Assembly (NCBI GenBank): GCA_951802425.1
Contig: OX637798.1
Span: forward strand, 1,240,001-1,304,000
Length of the DNA: 64,000 bases
DNA from: Clavaria fumosa
Taxonomy: Eukaryota > Basidiomycota > Agaricomycetes > Agaricales > Clavariaceae
Direction of reading: 5' to 3'
Shown: positions 9,919 through 20,858 of the stretch, piece by piece
Layout: every line of letters starts with the position of its first letter
How positions within the stretch are numbered: position 1 is the first letter of the stretch
Notes under the pieces: model-generated
Database searches by the model: none
What the model was told of the DNA's origin: nothing
Seen by the model: the letters and a program-made list of their open reading frames with translations, nothing else
Position numbers and translations under genes: made by a program

Positions 9919-9928
9919 CAAGGGGGTG
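9919..9928 (+). other. polypurine tract of Copia A1
   Basis: A short purine-rich run (CAAGGGGGTG) ends at the 3' LTR boundary. It is the expected primer for plus-strand DNA synthesis. Family B has a similar run (AAGGGGGAG) at the matching place. Confidence 0.75.
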
Positions 9929-10212
9929 TGTTGAGTTCTGTGATGATGAGGAACTCTGTTTACATAATAGATACCTATTCTGGATGTTGTTTACCTCTAT
10001 TTGGCCAAAAAGCGGCTGAAGACCTGTGTCAGAGGCAATCAGTAGAGTTATCTCTTACTGAGTGCCTCTGGCCCAGGTATGTCATGTTTTGTACATTCCT
10101 ATGCCTTGAATACATCTCTTACTGAGTGCCTCTGGCCCAGCTAACACTTTGTTAGCTTCTGGTGACCCTCCCTGGGCACCATCTCGAGGTTTTGGCCTAT
10201 CTGGCCTTCTCA
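9929..10212 (+). repeat. 3' LTR of Copia A1
   Basis: This 284-bp LTR matches 4140-4423 by eye with no difference. It is followed directly by the target duplication CTCTG and then by A2 sequence. Confidence 0.96.
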
Positions 10213-10768
10213 CTCTGAGCCAATAAAAGCGCAAATCCAGGTGCTTCATCCTGCCATGATGTTCAGGATTCTTAGCAACAGCAAGGGCAGATGCACTATC
10301 AAGCAACAGGGTGGATGAGCCTGAGACAGGGTATCCCATCTCCTGGAACAGGTTGCGCAACCAGAGGATCTCTTGACCAGCAGATGTGGCAGCAACATAT
10401 TCTGCATAGGCAATATCTGGACGAGTGGCAACAGCCAGGTACATGAGGGAGCCCACAGCCTGGAGGTATGGCACAGAGCACATCTCCTCAGTCTCCTCAG
10501 GTGTGGTGGGTGACATAGAGGCACTGAGCTTGGTCCCAGGGTCTAGGGGAGTTGAGACAGGTGTGCACTCAGACAGTCCAAAGCGTTCAAGCAGGGTATG
10601 GATGTATTGGTTTTGGGAGAGTGTAATGGAGTGCTTGGGGCGGTCTCTGGATATTTCCACACCCAGCAGCCATGAGGTAGGTCCTAGATCTCGAAGCTTG
10701 AAGTGCTTCCTAAGACCAGACTTAATTTCCTCAATGGTCTCCATAGACTTAGCAGCAATGGTCATGTC
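10213..10768 (-). pseudogene. Copia A2 polyprotein, middle piece (RT end to RNase H, with deletion)
   Basis: The minus strand encodes the family A segment from just after the FIDD catalytic motif of reverse transcriptase to the RNase H block MKHLDLRFYWLR. Between TRPDIAYA and EYVAATSAGQ it lacks 279 bases (93 codons) that A1 has at 9306-9584. Both deletion edges in A1 carry GCAG, so this looks like a microhomology deletion. The missing part contains the SDAD catalytic residues of RNase H, so this copy could not have replicated on its own. The piece ends at 10764-10768 with ATGTC, the target duplication of element B. Confidence 0.93.
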
Positions 10769-11074
10769 TGTCAAGGAGACCTATGTAGATGAGTGTACAG
10801 GGCTCCTAGAGCCTCACTGGATGACTAGAGTCCAGTACAAGTCACTAAATTAGTAAAAGTACATAGGTAAATGAAGTACATGAGGGGACACTCACCTAGA
10901 GTCCAGTACAAGTCACTGAGGGACTGAAACTGGACTCTGTGGCGAAGTATCTATGCTTACATAAGCAACAACAGTTACATAATGCCTCAGGGTGAAAGGA
11001 AAGAGCCCTGGGCAACTATACAACTTAGGAAGGTGAAACTAATGTGAAGGAAGGATGGGCTATCACATTCAACA
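10769..11074 (-). repeat. 3' LTR of Copia B
   Basis: This 306-bp LTR reads TGTCAAGGAG..CACATTCAACA on the plus strand. Inside it, TAGAGTCCAGTACAAGTCACT occurs twice, about 80 bases apart. It matches 16052-16357 by eye. Its body-side neighbour is the reversed purine tract CTCCCCCTTG. Confidence 0.95.
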
Positions 11075-11087
11075 CTCCCCCTTGATC

Positions 11088-14000
11088 TCACATCTCTTCC
11101 TGAAGTCCCATGAGATGCCTACATACTTCCACCTGTGCCCTAGGCAACCCTTTAGTCAGAATATCTGCAGGCATCTCTGTAGTAGGTATATATGAGAGTG
11201 AAATCACTCCAGCCTCCACTTTCTCCCTGAGCCAATACAATCTCAAATCCAGGTGCTTCATGCGACCATGGTGCTCAGGGTTCTTTGCCACATTCATGGC
11301 AGACTGGTTGTCAACTCTCAACTTGGATGGCAAACTGGGTTTGTACCCAAATTCACTAAGAATGTTGTGCATCCATATCATCTCCTTTCCAGCCTCAACT
11401 GCAGCAATATACTCAGCCTCTGTGGTAGACAAGGCCACAATTGGCTGCAATTTGCTTCTCCAGCTTACAGCACCAGTCCCAACTTTAATTAAGTACCCAC
11501 TGGTGGACTTGCCAGACTGCTTGCACCCTCCAAAATCAGCATCAGAAAATGATGTGAACAGTTCACCAGAGGATGAAGGACCATAGGTCAACTTCACATC
11601 CATAGTCCCCTTTACATATCTCATCACATGCTTCACTGCTTTCCAATGTGGAGGACCAGGATTAGATGAGAATCTTGCAAGGACACCACATGCATATGCA
11701 ATGTCTGGTCTGGTGGACACAGCCAAGTACATCAAAGCACCAACAGCACTCAAATATGGAGTTTCTTTCATTGCAGCTATCTCCTCAGGAGTACTGGCAC
11801 CCATGTCTTTGTCCAATCGCAATCCAGGATCAATGGGAGTGGAGACAGGATGACAGTCAGACATCTTGAATCTTTCCAACACATCTAGGATATACTGCTT
11901 CTGGGATAATGAAATTGAGTGATTTGCATGATCTCTCTTAATCTCTATGCCCAACAGATAAGTGGTGGGACCCAAATTCCTGAGATCAAACTGCTTCCCC
12001 AACTCCTGAATGCATGAATTGATGGATGACTGAGATTTTGATGCAAATGTAATGTCATCTACCCAGACAGGCACAAAAATGCGAACATCATCCTTCACAA
12101 AGACATAGATGCCATGGTCTGACTCTGATCGCTTAAATCCCATCTTTGAGAATGCAGCATGAAGAGTCTTATTCCAAACTCTTGAAGCCTGCTTCAAGCC
12201 ATAGAGGGAGCGATTCAGCCTGCACACATAACCAGGTTGCACAAATCCCTGTGGTTGCTCCATGTAGATCTCTTCATCCAACTTCCCATTCACAAAAGCA
12301 TGAGATATGTCCACAGTATGCAAATGCATGTCCTCAATGGCTGCCAGTGCCAAGATAAGCCTGATAGCAGGAGCACGACTGGTAGGAGCAAACACTTCAG
12401 TGTAATCCAGTCCAGGCCTCTGGCTATATCCCTTGGCCACAAAACGAGCCTTGTATCTCTCAATGCTCCCATCTGCCTTCCTTTTCACCTTAAACACCCA
12501 TCCTGATCCAATGGCCTTCCTTCCAGGAGGCAACTTCACTAATTCCCAAGTACCATTCTCCAAATGCATTTGGTACTCTTCCTCACATGCCTTCTGCCAA
12601 AGATGAGCATCAGGACATTTCATTGCCTGTGCATAGTTGTGTGGGTCTGCTCCAGAAGCAAGACCAGCAAATTCAACCACTTCCTTCTCCTCAACTTCCT
12701 CCTCCTCCTCATTCTCTCCTAGGTTCAGCTCATCTCCTGAAGGTGAAGAAGTCCCCTCAACCATGGGTTCAGGTTCAGGTTTAACTTTCCACCATTCACC
12801 AGGAGGCCTCCTGAGACGAGCCTCTCGTCTCAGAGCAAGTGGTGGACTGGGAGTGCGAACCTCAGGAACTGGAGACTCCTCTCTCACTGGAGGGATTGCC
12901 ATAGGATTACCATGTGCATCCAAATCATGCTCATCCATTACTTGGATATACTCAGAGACTGCCCCAGGGACTGGAGTGTTGGTTACCCTTGGCAAACTGT
13001 CCTGCTGGTGATGTCTCTTATGAGGGAAGTAATGTTCATCAAACTCAGCCCTCTCACTGATCACAGTTTTCTTGGTGGTAGGGTTATAAAACTTCCAACC
13101 CTTGTAGCCCTCTGGATATCCAATGAAGATGCATTTCTCCATGTGTGAACCAAGAAGTGACCTCTTGTCCTTCTGCACATGCACATATGCCTGGCAACCC
13201 CAGACTCTCAAATGGGACACATCAGGTTTCTTCTTGTGCCACAGAGTGTATGGTGTTACACCATTCAGAGTTAAAGTGGCACATCTATTCCTCACATGCA
13301 CAAAGGCTGCAAGTGCCTCTCCCCAGAATTGCACAGGTAACCCAGATTCCTGCAGCAGGGTGGTTATTCCATCCTGTATAGTGCGATTGGCTCGCTCTGC
13401 CACACCATTCTGCTGAGGACGATTTCTGGTTGTGTGCTGTCTCTGCACACCTTCAGCCAAAGTGTCATGTAGAAAGGCATTGGACATGTACTCCCCCCCT
13501 TTGTCATCTCTAATTGTCCTGACCTTGCATCCCAAATACCTCTCTGCATAAGCTTGAAATTGCTTGTATGCAGTAAACACTTCACTCTTTGCCTTTAGCA
13601 AGTAAACCACCCAGAACCTTGAGGCATCATCAATAAATGTGACCCAATAGCGATATCCAGAGTGTGTTCTAACACTCAATGGACCATGAACATCAGAATG
13701 CACCAGTTCCAACAGCTCAGTAGCCCTGTGCTGGGACAAAGGGAATGGATTGGCATGCATCTTTCCAGCTAGACATGGCTCACAAAACCCAGTTGGTAAA
13801 GACTTGGACTGCAGCCTAAGTCCAGTGACCAAAGAATCCCTGGCCATTCTCATTACTCCATCCATGTTCTGATGTGCTAAACGACGATGCCACAGAGCAT
13901 AATCCATAGGAGGTGTTGCTGACAAGCAGGCTTGCTCTCTCACTACTTCAGTTCTGCCATTGAGGGAAGCATTGTTGTTGGGGTGAATAGAGGCAGTGAA

Positions 14001-15194
14001 TTTGACTTGGCCATTCTGTCCAAAGTACAGGAACAAAGAATCAATGGACACAACATAGTGGCAGTGGCGGGTGAGGTATAGGATGGACAGGAGACTGCTG
14101 TCAAGGTCTGGAACATGCAGGACACGAGTAAATGTCAAAATCTTCGCATCCTTGCCTCCTACATCAGGTATAAAGTGCACCACACCTACTCCCTTTGAAT
14201 AGACCACATTTCCATCAGCCAAACGAATAGGAACAGAATAAGGTGAATATTCATGGATATAGTGCCTGTTTGGAGTCATGTGAGCTGAGGCACCTGAGTC
14301 TGCAGTCCATTCCATGTCAGTCTTTCCCAAAGATTCAGGGGAGCAAAGACTTGCATTCCCTGCAAACTCCTGGGCTGGAGCAGCTTGCTGTCCAGAATTC
14401 CCAGTCCTTCCACTCATCCCCTGTCCCTGAGCCTTCCATCTGGCCTCCCTTTGAGCAGCAGCAAACTGCTTGCACCTATCCATGGTGTGTCCAACTCTTC
14501 CACAGAAGTCACAATTATACAAGGTGCGAGGTCTGGGAGTATTCTGCTTTGCCCCAGAGGTGGAGGCAGCGAGGGCACGAGCTGGGGAGGCAGGGGAAGC
14601 ATTCTCTGCCTGCTGGCGCTGGATCTCCTCGTTTTTGAAGGCCTCCTGGAGTGTCCTCTTATCAATCTTGTCCAGGAGCATGAGAGATGAGCGAAAGGCC
14701 TGGTACTCGGCTGGGAGGGCACGAATCATTGCCATGGCCTGCAATTCATCATCCAACTCTGCCACAGTAAAGCTGTCAGGCCTCAAAGAGCGAATTGCCT
14801 GCATAGCACTCTCAATCCTTCCCATCAACCCAATCAAAGTCTCCTCTGTCCCCTTTGTGATGGAGAAGAGCTCAGCATAGGCATTAAAGCGAAGTGCTGG
14901 CTTCTTGGAGACATGGGCAGCACCCAACCTATCCCAAATCTCCTTGGGATCATCTTCAAACCCCTCAAAATGAGCCATCTGGCTCGTCTCAACCCTCATC
15001 TTTAACCACCCAGCAGCCTTGTCAAAGTCCTGTAAGAACTTGTCCAGGTCTGCAGACTCTGGACCAGGCTTAGTCCTCTCTCCAGTCACCACTCTCCACA
15101 CTCCAAGAGCCTGGAGGGAAGACTTCATAATAGTCTTCCACTCCTTATAATTGCTGTCAGACAGCTTAGGAAAATCTGGGATAGAACCAGACAT
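11088..15194 (-). CDS. Copia gag-pol polyprotein (family B)
   Basis: A single ORF of 1368 residues starts MSGSIPDFPKLSDSNY. It has a gag zinc knuckle (CDFCGRVGHTMDRC, about 228-241), a protease site DSGASAHMT (about 297), an integrase HHCC zinc finger (HRRLAHQN, CEPCLAGK) and an integrase core (GYRYWVTFIDDASR, then DDKGGEYMSNAF, about 517-585). Reverse transcriptase carries VPVWVDDITF (about 1045) and RNase H carries SFSDADFGGC and TEAEYIAAVEAGKE (about 1220-1290). An acidic stretch (EENEEEEEVEEKE) separates integrase from reverse transcriptase. The frame is intact from end to end. It is translated as one polyprotein and cut by its own protease. Confidence 0.95.
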   Translation of the reverse strand: MSGSIPDFPKLSDSNYKEWKTIMKSSLQALGVWRVVTGERTKPGPESADLDKFLQDFDKAAGWLKMRVETSQMAHFEGFEDDPKEIWDRLGAAHVSKKPALRFNAYAELFSITKGTEETLIGLMGRIESAMQAIRSLRPDSFTVAELDDELQAMAMIRALPAEYQAFRSSLMLLDKIDKRTLQEAFKNEEIQRQQAENASPASPARALAASTSGAKQNTPRPRTLYNCDFCGRVGHTMDRCKQFAAAQREARWKAQGQGMSGRTGNSGQQAAPAQEFAGNASLCSPESLGKTDMEWTADSGASAHMTPNRHYIHEYSPYSVPIRLADGNVVYSKGVGVVHFIPDVGGKDAKILTFTRVLHVPDLDSSLLSILYLTRHCHYVVSIDSLFLYFGQNGQVKFTASIHPNNNASLNGRTEVVREQACLSATPPMDYALWHRRLAHQNMDGVMRMARDSLVTGLRLQSKSLPTGFCEPCLAGKMHANPFPLSQHRATELLELVHSDVHGPLSVRTHSGYRYWVTFIDDASRFWVVYLLKAKSEVFTAYKQFQAYAERYLGCKVRTIRDDKGGEYMSNAFLHDTLAEGVQRQHTTRNRPQQNGVAERANRTIQDGITTLLQESGLPVQFWGEALAAFVHVRNRCATLTLNGVTPYTLWHKKKPDVSHLRVWGCQAYVHVQKDKRSLLGSHMEKCIFIGYPEGYKGWKFYNPTTKKTVISERAEFDEHYFPHKRHHQQDSLPRVTNTPVPGAVSEYIQVMDEHDLDAHGNPMAIPPVREESPVPEVRTPSPPLALRREARLRRPPGEWWKVKPEPEPMVEGTSSPSGDELNLGENEEEEEVEEKEVVEFAGLASGADPHNYAQAMKCPDAHLWQKACEEEYQMHLENGTWELVKLPPGRKAIGSGWVFKVKRKADGSIERYKARFVAKGYSQRPGLDYTEVFAPTSRAPAIRLILALAAIEDMHLHTVDISHAFVNGKLDEEIYMEQPQGFVQPGYVCRLNRSLYGLKQASRVWNKTLHAAFSKMGFKRSESDHGIYVFVKDDVRIFVPVWVDDITFASKSQSSINSCIQELGKQFDLRNLGPTTYLLGIEIKRDHANHSISLSQKQYILDVLERFKMSDCHPVSTPIDPGLRLDKDMGASTPEEIAAMKETPYLSAVGALMYLAVSTRPDIAYACGVLARFSSNPGPPHWKAVKHVMRYVKGTMDVKLTYGPSSSGELFTSFSDADFGGCKQSGKSTSGYLIKVGTGAVSWRSKLQPIVALSTTEAEYIAAVEAGKEMIWMHNILSEFGYKPSLPSKLRVDNQSAMNVAKNPEHHGRMKHLDLRLYWLREKVEAGVISLSYIPTTEMPADILTKGLPRAQVEVCRHLMGLQEEM

Positions 15195-16032
15195 CTCTCC
15201 AACAAAGGACTAAAAATGCGAAATAGAGGGGTGACAAAAATCGCGATGGCGACGGAAGGGATAGTGCGATTTTGCGCGAACTCCGTAGGCTGGTGGGGCT
15301 ATAGGGCCTCTATCGATGGGCCAAAGGGCTTGGTGATAGCTGTGGTCCTGAGTGAGATATGACGAAAATTCGAAATGGGTGGAGTTGAATGGCAATGATG
15401 AAATTGGCGATTGCGAGGGAACGACTGATGCGATTTACTGCGAACTTGGGGAGCTGATGGGCGTCGATGTGTAGTATGGGCACCCGAAATGGCAAATGGG
15501 TACGATAAGACGTTGTTGAGATACGATGAATTTTGTCACAGGAGGGCGTCTGTGAGGCAAAATGGGAAACGACGATTGTGGACGAACGACTCATGCGAAT
15601 CGTGCGAAACTCCGCGTGCTGGTGGAAACAATATGGTAGGCCGGGTCCACAAAGAATCAAGGGAATCCTAGCAGTGGTTACTGAGATATTCGCAACTCTG
15701 GGATATGGTCTGGGAGGCGAAATGGGCACAGTGCCAGATCTCGGGAACGGATGGTCGGATCGGTGTGAAACTTGGTACAACGGTGGATGCAGTAGGCGCA
15801 AGGCGTCTGACAGAGTTTGGAGTGAATCCGTAATCAGGATCCCAAGATATGAGATGTTGGAGAAATAGGAGAACAATGTCTCAGGTGGAGACAGGCGCAC
15901 TGCGAGCCAGTCCGAGCAGCTAACGACGTAAAACTCCGTATTCCGGGGTAATGGAAGGCGTAGAATCCGTTGGTCGAAACGGCGAGGCAATCAGAGCAGT
16001 AGTTCTCGAGATATAGTCGACTTTTGCGCTCA
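15195..16032 (-). other. leader of Copia B
   Basis: About 840 bases lie between the primer-binding site and the polyprotein ATG. Open frames occur (for example 15310-15990) but have no recognisable domain and no support as genes. I read this as the untranslated leader. Confidence 0.7.
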
Positions 16033-16051
16033 GAGGCCGAGTCTCATAATC
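16033..16051 (-). other. primer-binding site of Copia B (half-tRNA-Met type)
   Basis: On the plus strand the bases next to the 5' LTR are AGGCCGAGTCTCATAATC. On the element's own strand this is GATTATGAGACTCGGCCT directly after the LTR. The first 11 bases are the same as in family A and complementary to the anticodon loop and stem of elongator tRNA-Met. Confidence 0.7.
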
Positions 16052-16357
16052 TGTCAAGGAGACCTATGTAGATGAGTGTACAGGGCTCCTAGAGCCTCAC
16101 TGGATGACTAGAGTCCAGTACAAGTCACTAAATTAGTAAAAGTACATAGGTAAATGAAGTACATGAGGGGACACTCACCTAGAGTCCAGTACAAGTCACT
16201 GAGGGACTGAAACTGGACTCTGTGGCGAAGTATCTATGCTTACATAAGCAACAACAGTTACATAATGCCTCAGGGTGAAAGGAAAGAGCCCTGGGCAACT
16301 ATACAACTTAGGAAGGTGAAACTAATGTGAAGGAAGGATGGGCTATCACATTCAACA
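16052..16357 (-). repeat. 5' LTR of Copia B
   Basis: This is the partner of 10769-11074, the same length and the same sequence by eye. It is followed by the second ATGTC target copy at 16358-16362. Confidence 0.95.
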
Positions 16358-19300
16358 ATGTCATCTATAAAGACTGGGACAATGACCCTTGCATCTCCCT
16401 GCTGGTACACCCAGATGCTGTGCTCACAAGTGATCCTCTTGAAGCCCATGCTCTCAAGGACCTGATTGAGCTTTTGGTGCCAGCATCTCCCAGCCTGCTT
16501 TAAGCCATAGATAGACTTCTTGAGATGCCACACCCAGTCTTTGCCCTTCTCCACAAAGCCCTCTGGCTGATGCATGAAGACATCCTCCTTGAGATCTCCA
16601 TTCAAGAATGCAGAGGAGATATCAACACTCTCAAGGTGGAGGTCCTCAAAAGCAGCCAGTGCCAGAATGGCTCTGAGAGCAGCCCATTTGGGAGTGGGAG
16701 CAAAGGTTTCAGTGAAATCGAAGCCTGGGCGCTGAGAGAAGCCCTTGGCAACTACACGACCTTTGTAGCGCTCCACAGACCCATCTGCATTTCTCTTGAC
16801 CTTGAACACCCATCGGCTGCCTATAGCCTTTTGCCCTGGGGGCAGCTTAACAAGCTCAAAGGTCCCATTGTCCACCAAGGCCTGGATTTCATCTACAGCA
16901 GCCTTGTGCCACAGATTTCTCTCCTCTGCAGTTCTCTGCATAGCCTCATGGTAAGAACTAGGCTCTCCATCATGTGAAGCAGTTTTGAATGCATGCTCAA
17001 CAAACTGGAGTGCAAACTCCCAAGCCTGATCCATGGTAAGGAAATCATGTGTCTGATCATGCATGAGATACTGGAGACCAGTCATGACCAGATCAGCATG
17101 CTCCTGTTCAGAGACCATGGGAGCAGTGAGCAGGAGCTCATCATCACTGCTAGCAGGAGAAGGAGAAGGTAGCTGAGGAGGAGGAGTGGGAGACTTCTGA
17201 TGACCATGGAGGACATTCTCATTGAGGGAGCCCTTAGGACGAGCCATTCTGGGTGGATTCAAGCGTCTTGAGGGTGCAGGAACTAGGGCAGGAGGTGGTT
17301 CAATAGGCACAGTAGCAGAATCATCATTCTGAGCAGCCATGGGCACTGGTGGAGGTGGTACATCATAGTCCTGCTCATCCTCATCACCCCCTTGATGGAG
17401 CACCACCACAGATTTAGGAGAGGGTGGGCCAACCACAGGAGGGAGGGAATCAGAGGCAAGCTGAATAGGACCAGAGTAAGTGCCAGGGAAACATCGTTCA
17501 TCAAAGGCTGCATGGCTACTGATGATAATCTGCTTGCTGACAGGATCCCAGAACTTCCATGCTTTGACACCTTCAGGGTAGCCAACAAAGATGCATTTCT
17601 TGGAGTGAGGTTGCAAAGCTTTCCTCTTTTCTTTGTGCACCAGCACATAGGCCAGGCAACCAAAGATTCTGAAATGCGATATGTCTGGCTTCTTCCCTGT
17701 CCAAATATGGTAAGGGGTGTCCCCCTGAAGGGCAGCAGATGGAGTCCTGTTCCTGGTGTGCACATAGGCTGCAACAGCAAGGGGCCAGAAGGAGGGAGGG
17801 AGTTTGGCCTGAACCAGGAGTGCAGTGGTGGAGGCAGCAATGTCTCTATTTGACCGCTCTGCAACTCCATTCTGGTGAGGCTCATTAGGCTCAGTGTGCT
17901 GACGCATAATACCATGGTCTGCACAGAACTCATTGAACTCCTTGGAGATATACTCCCCTCCTTTGTCATCCCTGGACATCTTGATGTGGCAATCAAGCTG
18001 GTTCTCCACCAATGCCTTGTACTGCTTGAAGGCATTGAGAGCCTCACTTTTGCGCCTCAGGAAAGCAACAATCAGGTATCTGGACTTGTCATCAATGAAG
18101 GTCTGCCAATAGCGATACCCCTCCCTGCTAGCTACAGGAAGAGGGCCCTTCACATCAGAGTGAACAAGTCCAAGAAGCCTGGACTGCCTGGATGTGGCAG
18201 TCTTGGGAATGTCATGACGATGTTGCTTCCCAAGGATGCAAGGCTCACAGATTGGGTCAGGGGCGCTCTGAGAGTGGATAGTCATCCCTGAGACAATCTT
18301 GTGGAGGTGCATAAGCTTGAGGTCAGCAATGTTAAGATGAGAACATCGCTGATGCCACAGAGAGAGGTCCATGGGACAGGTGCTGGCAGCCTTGGCACTT
18401 TCTACTTGGTTGGGCACTATGGCATGACCATCAAGGTACCCAACATTATGCATGTTGACTGTGGCTGTAAAAGCCATCTGACCACCATGAAAGAAAGAGA
18501 CTAGATTTTTCTCTATGGACACAGAGTATCCCTTTGATCTAGTAAGGTGGAACAGAGACAGCAAATTGCTGCCCAAGTCTGGTACATGCAAACAATCATG
18601 GAACACAACAGGGCACATCTTTATCCCATTCACAACAGGCTGGAATTCAACTGATCCCAAGCCTGCAGAGTAGACAATAGAGTGGTCAGCAAGTTGAATT
18701 GCAACCACATGTGGGATGTATGAACGAAACCAATGATGATGGGGGGTCATGTGTGATGTGGCACCTGTGTCAGTATTCCATTGATTGCAAGCAGGAGATT
18801 TCAGCCAAAGAGCATGATTAGAGGAAGTGAGAGCACTTGCATGGCCAGCAAACTCAACACAGGCAGAATTGCCTTGTTGTACAGGAGTGTCCTGAGTTGC
18901 TTCTCTGGCAATTTGCTGCCTGGGTCTGTCCTTCTTGCCCTTTTTCCTCCTCTCTGCAACCTCCTGTTTGGCCTGCACAGAAGCAGATTGCTTTCTGAAG
19001 CAGTTGTCCTCAGCATGGCCAGGAATGCCACAGAAGAGGCAGGACAGGTGGGAAGCTGGTTTCTGCAAAGCAGAGGCAGGCATGGCAAGGGCAGGATTGG
19101 CAAGGCCACGGGCAAGACGTTGGCTCTCTTCATTTTGAAAGGCAGACTGGAGCTTGGCAAGGTCCAGGGAGTCAATAAGAAGCAAGGATGATGCAAAGTT
19201 GTTGTACTCTGCAGGCAAAGCTCTGATGAGAGTCATACAGAGCAGCTCCTGGTCCAAGTCTGCAAGGGTGAATGTGGAAGGTCTAAGTGCCTTAACATCC

Positions 19301-19725
19301 TGGAGTGCCTTATCTGCCCTAGCCATGAGAGAAGGTAAACTCTCATTCTCTTCTTTTCTGATGTTGAAGAGGGCATCATAGGCATTGAAACGGGCTCCAG
19401 GATGTTTTTGGAGGTGCACAGACTCTAGCTTTTTCCACATGGCAACAGGGTCACCCTTGAGATCCTTAACATGGACCTTCTGACTATCCTCTAAACCGAG
19501 CCAGATCTCCCCAGAAGCCCTAGCAGACTTCCTTCTCCAATCACTCAGCTCCTTCTTCTCCTCTAAAGAGGGTGTGGTAGGGTCCACAAGGCTTGGTTGC
19601 ACACAAGAGCCATCCACATACTCCCACAGTTCCTTGGTGCTGAGATAGGCTTCCATATTGTCAGCCCATTGTCCCCAGTTGGTGTTGTTAAGACAGGGGA
19701 AGGTGTTTTTGTTGTCAGAAGACAT
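16358..19725 (-). pseudogene. Copia A2 polyprotein, N-terminal two thirds
   Basis: The minus strand from ATG 19725 is open for about 1121 codons and nearly identical to A1: gag with its CCHC knuckle, protease DTGATSHMT, integrase, and reverse transcriptase up to VPVFIDD. There element B interrupts it. Differences from A1 are few: GIMRQH for GIVRQH, DERC for DERG, AAQ for AAH, FALQF for FALQS. Past 16358 the frame runs into the B LTR and stops after about 30 unrelated residues. Confidence 0.94.
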
Positions 19726-20858
19726 GATGGTTGTGATAGATGGTGGTAGGAAATGAAAAATGGGTGAAAAAAGCGAAATATGTGGGTATGGGAGCACGTG
19801 GACAGGTTCCTGGTACTACAAGGTCGAACGTCAGGCCTGGTTTCTAATCAAACACCAGTCCACTCTCAGATTGACGAAATCGGTGTTAGCAGTGGTAGTT
19901 GATAGTGGAGCAACTTCCAAATGGAAGGGGAGGCAACTGTAAACCCGCCAGCCCAATCTCCCTACACACTGCGTACAGAGAGAGGTGCAAAGGCAACCGG
20001 GGTAACACTCAAAACGAGGCCCGGGGAGGTAGCACTTCACTGTACGTCACCTTGTTCTAGTCGCTCTTCAGTAGACCAATGTCCAACTGTACTAACAGTT
20101 AAACCCAACAGAAGATGACGGAAGGATGAATTGGGTGTTACCCAGAAGCAGAGTTGAAAGACCAGCAGAGAGAGGCGGTCGATGGGGTGAATTTTGCGCA
20201 CGCGATACGGATCGTCTTCACCGTCCAGGTACCAGGAAGGTAGACCAGAAATTCGGTCGATGAGGCGATTCTTGCGCGCACGATAGCGGTCGAAGGGGAC
20301 GCGATAACCTTATAAAAGGTGTGGCGTGGTAGAACAGCTTCTTGCGAAGAGAATGAGCCCTAGGCGAACCGATGGCGATGGGAAATGAGCAAGATATGCT
20401 CAAAATGCTGAGGGGTCCAAAATAGAGGTTGGAAAGTCGAAAAAAGCGAATAACTCCGGAACGGTAGGTCGGATGAATTCAGGAATAATATGAGCTGAAG
20501 GAGCTCGTCGAGGCGCACCAGATTGCTGCGGGAAACGTCTGCAGCAGCGCAGTGGATAGTTGGATATAAGGGATTTTGTCGAAATCGCAAAAATCGATGT
20601 AGAGCGCGAACGGCTGGTCGGATCGAGATGTCGAAGGGAGCGGAATTGTTTTGCCAGACAAGGCGAGTGCGGCGAATACAAATAGTAGTGGGGTTTACTT
20701 CGTAGAAGTCGAGATATCACACCAAAAAGTACCCCTACACCGAAAAGTGGTTGATCCAAGTGATCTAAAGTGATCCAAGAGGTCCAGGTGGGTGAATATG
20801 GGGTTTTTGAGGGTGCAGAACCGATTGGTGAGGTCAGATAATCGATCAGAGTGGCCTA
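19726..20858 (-). other. leader of Copia A2
   Basis: This is the same untranslated leader as in A1, reversed, with a handful of base changes. No gene is seen. Confidence 0.75.

Larger units (their letters stand above)
4140..10212 (+). mobile_element. complete Copia retrotransposon A1
   Basis: A1 is a full-length plus-strand Ty1/Copia element of 6073 bp. It has 284-bp LTRs (4140-4423 and 9929-10212) that look identical and have TG..CA ends. The target duplication is CTCTG (4135-4139 and 10213-10217). A primer-binding site starts directly after the 5' LTR (GATTATGAGACC). A leader of about 1.15 kb precedes one polyprotein ORF, and a purine tract (CAAGGGGG) lies just before the 3' LTR. It inserted into A2, a member of its own family, in the opposite orientation. 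Identical LTRs and an unbroken ORF point to a recent insertion that may still be competent. Confidence 0.97.
10769..16357 (-). mobile_element. complete Copia retrotransposon B
   Basis: B is a full-length minus-strand Copia element of 5589 bp with 306-bp LTRs (10769-11074 and 16052-16357) that look identical. The target duplication is ATGTC (10764-10768 and 16358-16362). It inserted into the reverse transcriptase region of A2, right at the FIDD codons. It has one intact ORF, a purine tract and a primer-binding site of the same half-tRNA-Met type as family A. The protein is only distantly related to family A, so B is a separate family. Confidence 0.97.

Noticed and set aside
15310..15990. 226-residue minus-strand ORF upstream of the B polyprotein
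   Set aside because: It is in the leader of element B between primer site and gag, has no motif, and is overlapped by an opposite ORF of similar quality.
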